Below are positions 1 to 5,251 of a stretch of DNA of 5,472 nt, one piece after another. The position numbers and the translations under genes were made by a program. Below the pieces are notes generated by a model. It was not told the DNA's origin, ran no database searches, and was given only the letters and a program-made list of their open reading frames with translations. Positions within the stretch are counted from its first letter, which is position 1; each line of letters opens with the position of its first letter. This DNA comes from Bacteroidales bacterium. Its GTDB lineage: Bacteria; Bacteroidota; Bacteroidia; Bacteroidales; ML635J-15. The DNA lies in NCBI GenBank assembly GCA_028696755.1, contig JAQVGK010000263.1:1-5472 (forward strand), read 5' to 3'.

Positions 1-1136
1 AAGGACAGTAAAAAGTTTGCAGCTTGCTCTTCGCCCATTGTCGAAACTAGCGAATCAAGATTGCGATCGAGGGATTCTTTTGCATAACGAGAAATTCCAG
101 CATTAAAAAATATCTGAATCTCGCCCTGAGGATAATCGTTGTAAAAATCGATTAAGTTCTTACTATAATTCATCGGGAACTTGTACGACTTGCCATCATA
201 GCTAAATTCCAGATTTCTCGAAAACACCTCTAATCCGAGAATAGGAGCTTTATAAATATTAAAATTCATAATTCTGTTTGCCTCTGGATAATCTTGACGA
301 TAGGTATAAATACTCTTTACCTGAGTTTCTTCTTCAAAAATATAATATTTCATGTTTTCGAAAACAAAGTAAGAATATGAATAAATAACATTAACCACTG
401 GAACAAGCAAATGTACAGAATTACCGCTATAACCAACTTTAAGTTTATATCCCGATTTTGCAAGCAAAAACCAAGTCATAAGTTTTGCATCGTTTTGATT
501 CTTGTTTAAAGCCTCCGATATTTTTTTTGCAAGCTGCATATAAGCAAAATCGTTAAGGTTATTTGCGTTTTTAAACTCCAGCATTTGCTCGATAATTCGG
601 TAATAGTCGCTTCCACTAATATCTGACCAATAATTTGCAATTTGCGATTCGGACACGACATTTATGCTTGCGCCACACATTTTCTTGTGGTAAATAAAAT
701 TGATTTCACTTCCATAAAAGTTTAGAGAAAGCAAATCATAATCTTTTTTAGATTCGGGAGTAACAGGAGCGGGAATAGGTCTAAGCTGAAAAGAGCTTTC
801 ATCTGTAACTGGTCGTGTAATCTCAGTAACCTTTTTTGATGGAAGCTTTTTGGGCGAACCAAGATCTTTTTTCTTGTCGAATACTGGAATTTTTTCAGGG
901 CCAGGAATTTCTATCGGTTTTCCAGCTGCAAAAAGCTGGAAATTCTCCCAATCGGCCTTTAAAAATTCTGCAAATTCTTTATCTCGGTCTTCTTTATATT
1001 TTTCAAAAGCAGCAGTTTCGTTCTTAATATAATCGTCGTACTCTTTCTTAAAACGATTGAATTCGGCGGTGTCGTTTTGAGAAAAAGATGCAGTTGCAAT
1101 TAATGTAAGCAACAGGCCAATGATAAAAGTTTTCAT
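1..1136 (-). CDS. Exported protein of unknown function, Phe/Tyr-rich helix plus globular domain (3' end outside window)
   Basis: The frame is open from the ATG at 1136 to the window edge, giving 378 residues with the C-terminus missing. Residues 1-19 form a signal peptide: Lys2, a hydrophobic core (residues 4-16) and an A-S-F-S end with Gln20 as probable first mature residue, common in Bacteroidota. There is no lipobox Cys. Residues about 22-70 look like one long charged helix with aromatic pairs every 11 residues (Y33/Y36, F44/Y47, F55/F58, F66/F69). Residues 73-130 are a Pro/Lys-rich linker. From about 132 a globular domain begins (FYGSEINFIYH, later a YW-S-D segment near 190). I recognise the layout as that of a widespread uncharacterised Bacteroidota family. 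From memory its unseen C-terminal part carries a transglutaminase-like Cys/Asp segment, but this cannot be confirmed here. It probably acts in the periplasm or at the surface. It is transcribed divergently from the acidic-protein gene. The gene call is firm; the function is unknown. Confidence 0.85.
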   Translation of the reverse strand, partial: MKTFIIGLLLTLIATASFSQNDTAEFNRFKKEYDDYIKNETAAFEKYKEDRDKEFAEFLKADWENFQLFAAGKPIEIPGPEKIPVFDKKKDLGSPKKLPSKKVTEITRPVTDESSFQLRPIPAPVTPESKKDYDLLSLNFYGSEINFIYHKKMCGASINVVSESQIANYWSDISGSDYYRIIEQMLEFKNANNLNDFAYMQLAKKISEALNKNQNDAKLMTWFLLAKSGYKLKVGYSGNSVHLLVPVVNVIYSYSYFVFENMKYYIFEEETQVKSIYTYRQDYPEANRIMNFNIYKAPILGLEVFSRNLEFSYDGKSYKFPMNYSKNLIDFYNDYPQGEIQIFFNAGISRYAKESLDRNLDSLVSTMGEEQAANFLLS

Positions 1137-1211
1137 AATGTTCTGGTTTGGACGTTCGAAAAAACAATATTTATGCCAATGGTGTAAAAGTACTTAAAGA
1201 TTAAGTCAATC

Positions 1212-1219
1212 CAAAATTA
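1212..1219 (-). promoter_or_regulatory. Candidate -7 box for the exported-protein gene
   Basis: On the minus strand the sequence TAATTTTG matches the Bacteroidota housekeeping sigma -7 consensus TAnnTTTG at every fixed position. It would place the transcription start near 1205 and give a leader of about 70 bases before the ATG at 1136. No TTTG-type -33 box lies at the usual 19-21 bp. The nearest TTTG is 28 bp upstream, so the assignment rests on one element in very AT-rich DNA. Confidence 0.35.
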
Positions 1220-1484
1220 TAATACAATGCAATGAATTTATTTTTTACAAAACTTAAATTAAATTGATTGTTAAAAAGAAAATTATTGCGGTTTTTGATT
1301 TCGATTAGGCCTATTTTTCATTTTATTTCAGGAATTTTGCTTAGATTTAAACACCAAAGCTAACAATTTAGCCAGTAGATAATATGTACACAACCGACCA
1401 CAAAAACCTCAAGCCCTTGAATTTCAACACATTAAGAGGTTAATAAAAAAGTTTTAAAAAAAAATTCTTTTTTTTTTTAATAAT

Positions 1485-1492
1485 TAAATTTT
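1485..1492 (+). promoter_or_regulatory. Weak candidate -7 box for the acidic-protein gene
   Basis: TAAATTTT matches five of the six fixed bases of TAnnTTTG and would give a leader of roughly 48 bases. No -33 TTTG is visible upstream; the T11 tract at 1468-1478 would fall inside the spacer. Matches like this are frequent in sequence this AT-rich, so this is only the best of several weak candidates. Confidence 0.2.
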
Positions 1493-1546
1493 TTCTCACA
1501 TTTACAGCGTGAAATTATTAATTGTTGTTTCAAAAAATGAACCAAA

Positions 1547-1942
1547 ATGAGTACAAATAAACCGAGAGTAATTCAGGATTTTGAGAAGTTGGCAAAAGAT
1601 ATTCAAGAGCAGATAAAACTCACTTATCCTAGTGGATTTAGTCAGCATTTGATACAATTTACTAACAAAGAGGGCAAATTGGTAAGTGCATTACCATTCG
1701 AAACGGACGAAAAGTATTATTTGGTTCGTATGACAACACAAGAGGCAAATGAGATTATATATGCCGATGATGATTATGATGATGATGGAATATTAAAAGA
1801 TTCGGTAAAGGAAGAATTTGCCGATAAGTACGCAGAACTTGACTATATGAGCGAGGCTCTTGGTTCGGATGATGATGACGATGATTATGATGATGATTAT
1901 GACGAGCCTGCCGATGATGACGACGACGACGATGATGAATAA
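1547..1942 (+). CDS. Small protein with poly-aspartate C-terminal tail, function unknown
   Basis: This 131-residue protein has two parts. Residues 1-73 look folded and of mixed charge: a helical start (RVIQDFEKLAKDIQEQIKL), then short segments around YPSGF (27-31), FTNKEGKLVSALPFE (38-52) and YYLVRMT (57-63). From residue 74 it becomes acidic (DDDYDDDG), has a more normal helix-like stretch (82-105), and ends in residues 107-131, where 20 of 25 are Asp or Glu, with Tyr and Pro as the main breaks. Similar short acidic proteins are, to my recollection, common in Bacteroidota and mostly hypothetical; some carry a dubious 'DNA primase' label that nothing here supports. A folded head with a polyanionic tail recalls the Firmicutes RNA polymerase delta subunit in layout only. 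No signal peptide is present, so it is probably cytoplasmic. The ATG at 1547 gives the conserved-looking start and no Shine-Dalgarno precedes it. It is probably monocistronic and ends at the terminator at 1943. Confidence 0.88.
   Translation: MSTNKPRVIQDFEKLAKDIQEQIKLTYPSGFSQHLIQFTNKEGKLVSALPFETDEKYYLVRMTTQEANEIIYADDDYDDDGILKDSVKEEFADKYAELDYMSEALGSDDDDDDYDDDYDEPADDDDDDDDE
1868..1939 (+). repeat. GAT/GAC simple-sequence tract encoding the Asp tail
   Basis: Most codons from residue 108 to 131 are GAT or GAC, interrupted by TAT (Tyr114, Tyr118), GAG CCT GCC (Glu120-Pro-Ala) and a final GAA. The two Asp codons are mixed, not in pure runs, which suggests selection at protein level over a recent triplet expansion. 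Still, the tract is repetitive enough for in-frame length change by slippage. Confidence 0.7.
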
Positions 1943-1969
1943 AAAAAAGCCGGATTTACCGGCTTTTTT
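1943..1969. terminator. Bidirectional intrinsic terminator
   Basis: The stem GCCGG (1949-1953), loop ATTTA and CCGGC (1959-1963) are flanked by six A on the left and six T on the right, so the structure extends to 11 pairs. It reads as hairpin plus U-tract on both strands. It begins directly after the acidic-protein stop codon and ends 17 bases short of the kbl stop, so it can end both convergent transcripts. Confidence 0.9.
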
Positions 1970-1986
1970 CTTGCAATGTGGATTTG

Positions 1987-3177
1987 TTATTTGATAACTC
2001 CTAATTCTTTTCCAACCTTTGTAAATGCAACAACTGCTTTGTCGAGATGTTCGATTTCGTGAGCCGCCGAGAGTTGAACTCGAATTCTAGCCAATCCTTT
2101 TGGCACAACAGGGAAAGAAAAACCAATAACGTAAATACCTTCTTCCAGAAGTTTAGCAGCAAAGTCCTGAGCTAGTTTAGCATCATATAGCATTACAGCG
2201 CAAATGGCCGAAGCGGTAGGCTTAATATCGAACCCAACCTTGCTCATTTTCTCCATAAAATAAGCAGTGTTGTGATGAAGTTTATCCTGCAACTCGTTTG
2301 TTTCGCTCATCATTTCAACCATTTTAATACCAGCAGCGGCAACGAGTGGTGGAATTGAGTTTGAGAATAAATAAGGTCTTGATCTTTGTCTAAGCATCTC
2401 AATGACTTCTTTCTTACCAGTTGTAAAACCACCGATTGCGCCACCAAAAGCTTTACCAAGAGTACCAGTAATGATTTCGATTTTGCCTTTTAAATTATAA
2501 TGCTCGGTAACACCGCGACCGGTATTTCCAACAACTCCGGCAGAGTGCGACTCGTCAACCATAATCATAGCATTATATTTTCCAGCTAGTTCGTAAATCT
2601 TATCAAGAGGTGCTACATTTCCGTCCATCGAAAATACACCATCAGTAACAATAAGTTTAAATCTGCACGACTGAGCATCTTTAAGCTGCTTTTCGAGATC
2701 TTCCATGTTTGCATTTTCGTATCTAAAGCGTTGCGCTTTGCACAATCTTACACCATCAATAATTGAAGCATGGTTTAGAGAATCGCTGATAATTGCATCT
2801 TGTTCGTTAAGAAGCGGTTCAAACACTCCGCCGTTTGCATCAAAACAAGCTGCGTACAAAATTGTGTCTTCGGTTCCAAAAAACTCAGCGATTTTCTTCT
2901 CAAGTTCTTTGTGTAAATCTCCAGTTCCACAAATAAACCTTACCGACGACATTCCATATCCATGAGTGTCGAGAGCTTCTTTTGCTGCAGCAATAAGCTT
3001 AGGATTATTCGAAAGACCAAGATAATTGTTTGCACAAAAGTTTAGTACTTTTTTACCCGAACTTACTTCAATTTCGGCCCCCTGAGGCGAAACGATTACT
3101 CTTTCTGATTTGTAAAGACCGGCTTCTTTGATGTCGGAAATTTCTTTCTGTAAAAAACTTTGAAAATCTGCGTACAT
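1987..3177 (-). CDS. kbl: Glycine C-acetyltransferase (2-amino-3-ketobutyrate CoA ligase)
   Basis: This cytoplasmic PLP enzyme of the alpha-oxoamine synthase family cleaves 2-amino-3-oxobutyrate with CoA to glycine and acetyl-CoA, after threonine dehydrogenase in threonine breakdown. The 396 residues match the E. coli enzyme (398) almost end to end. Visible landmarks are NFCANNYLGL (46-55), SVRFICGT (78-85), SDSLNHASIIDGVRL (131-145, with His136 stacking on PLP), DGVFSMDG (179-186, Ser183), VDESHS (207-212, Asp208 and His211), the Schiff-base lysine Lys242 in TGTLGKAFGG, RSRPYLFSN (265-273), and the substrate arginine region RIR at 364-366. The frame stays open upstream to 3258, but those extra codons translate AT-rich leader into unlikely residues and would overlap the probable promoter; family alignment supports the ATG at 3177. 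Threonine dehydrogenase is not in the window. The gene is divergent from asd. Confidence 0.96.
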   Translation of the reverse strand: MYADFQSFLQKEISDIKEAGLYKSERVIVSPQGAEIEVSSGKKVLNFCANNYLGLSNNPKLIAAAKEALDTHGYGMSSVRFICGTGDLHKELEKKIAEFFGTEDTILYAACFDANGGVFEPLLNEQDAIISDSLNHASIIDGVRLCKAQRFRYENANMEDLEKQLKDAQSCRFKLIVTDGVFSMDGNVAPLDKIYELAGKYNAMIMVDESHSAGVVGNTGRGVTEHYNLKGKIEIITGTLGKAFGGAIGGFTTGKKEVIEMLRQRSRPYLFSNSIPPLVAAAGIKMVEMMSETNELQDKLHHNTAYFMEKMSKVGFDIKPTASAICAVMLYDAKLAQDFAAKLLEEGIYVIGFSFPVVPKGLARIRVQLSAAHEIEHLDKAVVAFTKVGKELGVIK

Positions 3178-3208
3178 AATATTATGTGTTAAATTATTAT
3201 TTTTAAAA

Positions 3209-3223
3209 CCGAATTTCTTTCGG
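3209..3223. promoter_or_regulatory. Small inverted repeat in the kbl leader
   Basis: CCGAA and TTCGG form perfect 5-base arms around 5 bases, in an otherwise A/T-dominated region. With the candidate kbl start of transcription near 3230, the palindrome would lie just downstream of it, a position that suits a repressor operator or a small RNA hairpin. Five-base arms can arise by chance. Confidence 0.22.
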
Positions 3224-3235
3224 ATTTGAACGAAA

Positions 3236-3243
3236 CAAAAATA
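3236..3243 (-). promoter_or_regulatory. kbl: Candidate -7 box for kbl
   Basis: On the minus strand TATTTTTG matches TAnnTTTG at all fixed positions, predicting a transcript start near 3230 and a leader of about 53 bases before the ATG at 3177. A TTTG lies upstream but only 12 bp away, too close to serve as the -33 element, so support comes from one box. Confidence 0.4.
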
Positions 3244-3262
3244 AAAATAAATTAGCAAAAAG

Positions 3263-3288
3263 TTGTATTTTTACATTTTATAATTTTC
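3263..3288 (+). promoter_or_regulatory. asd: Candidate promoter region for asd
   Basis: Three overlapping near-matches to TAnnTTTG stand here, at 3266-3273 (TATTTTTA), 3272-3279 (TACATTTT) and 3281-3288 (TAATTTTC), each one fixed base off. The first two leave a leader of about 15-25 bases; the last would make the message nearly leaderless. No -33 TTTG stands at the right distance from any of them, so which one works cannot be decided by eye. Confidence 0.3.
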
Positions 3289-3302
3289 AAATCATCAATA
3301 AA

Positions 3303-4295
3303 ATGAAACTAGCTATTGTTGGAGTTACGGGTATGGTTGGAGGAGCAATTCTAAAGGTGCTCGAAGAGTATAAATTTGCCTATGACGAGCTTATTCTTGC
3401 AGCGTCGGAAAGATCAACGGGCAAAAAGATTAATGTAGGCGGGAAAGATCTCTCGGTGGTAAGTTTGACAAAAGCACTTGAAATGAAACCAGATATTGCA
3501 ATTTTTTCGGCAGGAAAGACGGTTTCTCTGGAATGGGCACAAAAATTCGCAAAAGAAGGTTGTTATGTAATCGACAATTCGTCGGCTTGGCGGATGAACG
3601 AAAATGTTCCGCTGATTGTTCCCGAAGTAAATATTGCAACTCTAGAAAAAGAAGATTTAATAATAGCTAATCCAAATTGTAGCACGATTCAGCTAGTTGT
3701 GGTTTTGTGGCCATTGCATTTAAAATATGGTATTAAAAGAGTAGTAGTTTCTACCTACCAATCGGTTACCGGTTCAGGGTTTAAAGGATTAAACCAGATG
3801 ACGAATGAGCGTAGCGGTAAAACTTCTGACCATCCCGCCTACCCTCATCAGATAGACTTAAACTGCATTCCTCACGGAGGAGCTTTTCTTGATAACGGTT
3901 ACACCGAAGAAGAAATGAAATTGGTTTTTGAAAGTCGCAAAATCATGGGTTTACCAAAATTAAAACTAACTTCTACAGTGGTCCGAGTCCCAGTAAAAGG
4001 TGGACATAGCGAAGCCGTAAACATTGAATTTGAAAAAACTCCTGACATAAAACAAGTTAAATTTATTTTAGAAAATTCGTTAGGAGTTGTTATTTCAGAC
4101 AATCCTGAGAAGAACGAATACCCAATGCCACTGCACATAGAAGGGAAAAACGAAACTTTTGTCGGTCGTATTAGATTGGATGAATCATGCGACAAAGCAA
4201 TAAACCTGTGGATTACTCCCGACAATCTTCGCAAAGGAGCGGCAACCAATGCTGTTCAAATAGCTGAATATATTTGTGATAACTTTATTAATTAA
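3303..4295 (+). CDS. asd: Aspartate-semialdehyde dehydrogenase
   Basis: This cytoplasmic enzyme reduces aspartyl phosphate to aspartate semialdehyde with NADPH, the branch point to threonine, methionine, lysine and diaminopimelate. The 330 residues are normal for the family. The N-terminus has the Rossmann dinucleotide motif GVTGMVGG (7-14). SERSTGK (35-41) fits the NADP-phosphate-binding region, and DNSSAWRM (91-98) and VPEVN (106-110) are typical. The catalytic cysteine is Cys126 in NPNCST, Gln153 in STYQSVTGSG is the acyl-site glutamine, and RVPVKGGHSE carries substrate Arg228 and catalytic His235. The C-terminal half ends with NLRKGAATNAVQIAEY, also characteristic. The ATG at 3303 gives an N-terminus starting directly at the first Rossmann strand, as expected. 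The stop codon shares its last A with the start of the next gene (TAATG), so both are probably co-transcribed and translationally coupled. Confidence 0.97.
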   Translation: MKLAIVGVTGMVGGAILKVLEEYKFAYDELILAASERSTGKKINVGGKDLSVVSLTKALEMKPDIAIFSAGKTVSLEWAQKFAKEGCYVIDNSSAWRMNENVPLIVPEVNIATLEKEDLIIANPNCSTIQLVVVLWPLHLKYGIKRVVVSTYQSVTGSGFKGLNQMTNERSGKTSDHPAYPHQIDLNCIPHGGAFLDNGYTEEEMKLVFESRKIMGLPKLKLTSTVVRVPVKGGHSEAVNIEFEKTPDIKQVKFILENSLGVVISDNPEKNEYPMPLHIEGKNETFVGRIRLDESCDKAINLWITPDNLRKGAATNAVQIAEYICDNFIN

Positions 4296-5089
4296 TGGTC
4301 AGACGAAGACATAGTCGCCGAAAGAGCAAGAATGCCGGAAAAATCTGGCTGTTTCTATCAATTGCAATAGCATCGGGTTTAGCAATTTGGTTTTACTCCG
4401 ACATAATTGATATTTTCAGCAGTTCGAGACAGAGAAGTGACGACTATTCCACCTTTAAGAAAAGCCTCAAAGATTATACTGTCTTTGGAATAGATGTTTC
4501 GCAATATCAGGGAATAATAGATTGGTCGAAGTTAAAAAAAGAAGAAAAACCTGATTTTGTAATAATTAGAGCAACAGCAGGAAAAGACAATAAAGATAAT
4601 CGTTTTGATAAAAATTGGAAAGCAGCAGGAGAACAAGAAATTTTACGTGGTGCTTATCACTATTATCGACCAGATGAGAATAGCGCAGAACAGGCAAATT
4701 TCTTTATAAAGAATGTTAAATTGAACGAAGGAGATTTGCCTCCAGTTCTCGATATAGAAAAATATAGTCGTGTGCAAAGTTTAACAAGTCTAAAAACCGG
4801 TTTGCTTAACTGGCTAAAAATTGTTGAAGAGCACTATGATGTTACCCCAATTTTGTACACTTACAATAAATTTTACACAAGCACGATAATACACGACGAA
4901 AGATTTGATAAATATCCGTTGTGGATTGCATGGTACAATGTGAATGGGAATCCCGACGATATTACATCAAACTGGGTTTTCTGGCAATTCTCAGACAAAG
5001 GCAGAGTAAAAGGAATAGAAGGAGATGTTGACCTAAATGTATTTAATGGAAAAGTTCAAGATCTTGATGGATTAAGAATCAGAGATTAG
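4295..5089 (+). CDS. Membrane-anchored GH25 family muramidase (lysozyme-like)
   Basis: This 264-residue protein has a strongly basic start (residues 3-16, many Arg and Lys), one hydrophobic segment (17-34) with no clear cleavage site, and a polar linker to about 60, then a single GH25 domain. This layout predicts an uncleaved signal anchor with the enzyme in the periplasm. GH25 landmarks are FGIDVSQYQGIIDW (64-77, Asp67), FVIIRAT (88-94), GAYHYYRP (119-126), PPVLDIE (149-155, acidic pair Asp153/Glu155, the expected catalytic site), PILYTY (185-190), LWIAWY (209-214), WVFWQFSDKG (227-236) and VDLNVF (245-250, Asp246). All expected acidic residues are present, so it is probably active. The family cleaves the MurNAc-GlcNAc bond of peptidoglycan. 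The start overlaps the asd stop by one base and has no Shine-Dalgarno, which suggests translation depends on ribosomes finishing asd. No clear terminator follows. Confidence 0.93.
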   Translation: MVRRRHSRRKSKNAGKIWLFLSIAIASGLAIWFYSDIIDIFSSSRQRSDDYSTFKKSLKDYTVFGIDVSQYQGIIDWSKLKKEEKPDFVIIRATAGKDNKDNRFDKNWKAAGEQEILRGAYHYYRPDENSAEQANFFIKNVKLNEGDLPPVLDIEKYSRVQSLTSLKTGLLNWLKIVEEHYDVTPILYTYNKFYTSTIIHDERFDKYPLWIAWYNVNGNPDDITSNWVFWQFSDKGRVKGIEGDVDLNVFNGKVQDLDGLRIRD

Positions 5090-5151
5090 TATTTTCAGAG
5101 CCACTTCTAACCTTACCCAATAATCTGAATCAAAGTCTTTTTACAAAATCT

Positions 5152-5182
5152 TTTGGTAAATAAAAAAAAAACATTACTTTTG
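5152..5182 (+). promoter_or_regulatory. rimP: Bacteroidota housekeeping promoter of rimP
   Basis: The -33 box TTTG (5152-5155), a spacer of exactly 19 bases (5156-5174) and the -7 box TACTTTTG (5175-5182) match the known Bacteroidota consensus TTTG-N19-TAnnTTTG at all fixed positions. The spacer contains a run of ten A (5162-5171). Transcription should start near 5189, giving a leader of about 60 bases. This is the best-supported promoter in the window and suggests rimP is not dependent on readthrough from the GH25 gene. Confidence 0.75.
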
Positions 5183-5209
5183 CATCGCTTTTTGGGTTAA
5201 AAGAGAGAT

Positions 5210-5233
5210 TAGGGGGCCACAATAAGTCCCCTA
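5210..5233 (+). promoter_or_regulatory. GC-rich hairpin in the rimP leader
   Basis: TAGGGGGC (5210-5217) pairs with GTCCCCTA (5226-5233) as an 8-pair stem with one G-U pair and an 8-base loop, in a leader otherwise rich in A and T. It is followed by ATTTTATT-like sequence, a weak U-tract, and ends 18 bases before the rimP start codon. It lies downstream of the promoter, so it is part of the rimP message and not a terminator for the preceding gene. It could be an attenuator, a protein-binding leader or an RNA stabiliser; the sequence does not decide between these. Confidence 0.5.
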
Positions 5234-5251
5234 TTTTATTAAAATATACTG

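Larger units (their letters stand above)
1137..1546. other. Gene-free, AT-rich divergent intergenic region
   Basis: These 410 bases separate two divergent genes and hold no convincing coding sequence, tRNA or repeat family. They contain a candidate minus-strand promoter (1212-1219) and an 8-base palindrome TAGGCCTA (1306-1313). A distinctly less AT-rich island follows at about 1340-1443: counted by eye, 1384-1440 is 40% GC, while the next 60 bases are 8% GC. The last part (1444-1495) is almost entirely A and T, including a run of 9 A, then TTC, then 11 T. The region is longer than two promoters require. The island has a 19-codon reading frame (1384-1443) and paired 6-base arms, but I cannot assign it a role. 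Confidence 0.7.

Noticed and set aside
836..1032. Two short plus-strand reading frames of about 60 codons opposite the exported-protein gene
   Set aside because: They lie entirely antisense to a longer frame with a signal peptide and an ordered repeat, and their translations show no domain-like pattern.
1306..1313. Palindrome TAGGCCTA as a possible operator
   Set aside because: Eight bases without extension of the symmetry or a second copy nearby is too little to call a binding site.
1537..1560. Seven-codon frame (MNQNEYK) overlapping the start of the acidic-protein gene in another frame
   Set aside because: An upstream overlapping mini-frame could affect initiation, but ATG triplets in A-rich leaders are common and nothing else supports translation.
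2705..2965. Plus-strand 86-codon frame inside kbl
   Set aside because: It is a shadow of the conserved kbl reading frame, which carries all catalytic motifs across the same bases.
3178..3258. N-terminal extension of kbl by 27 codons to an upstream ATG
   Set aside because: The extra residues are aromatic- and Asn-rich translations of AT-rich leader, have no counterpart in the E. coli enzyme, and would overlap the consensus-matching -7 box at 3236-3243.
3430..3639. Minus-strand 69-codon frame inside asd
   Set aside because: It is antisense to the conserved N-terminal half of asd, with no promoter or recognisable sequence of its own.
3899..4249. Minus-strand 116-codon frame inside asd
   Set aside because: It is antisense to the asd catalytic and C-terminal region. 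Its length is explained by codon bias of the real gene on the other strand.
5210..5240. Hairpin as a terminator of the asd-GH25 transcript
   Set aside because: It lies downstream of a fully consensus rimP promoter and has only a broken U-tract, so it is better described as part of the rimP leader.
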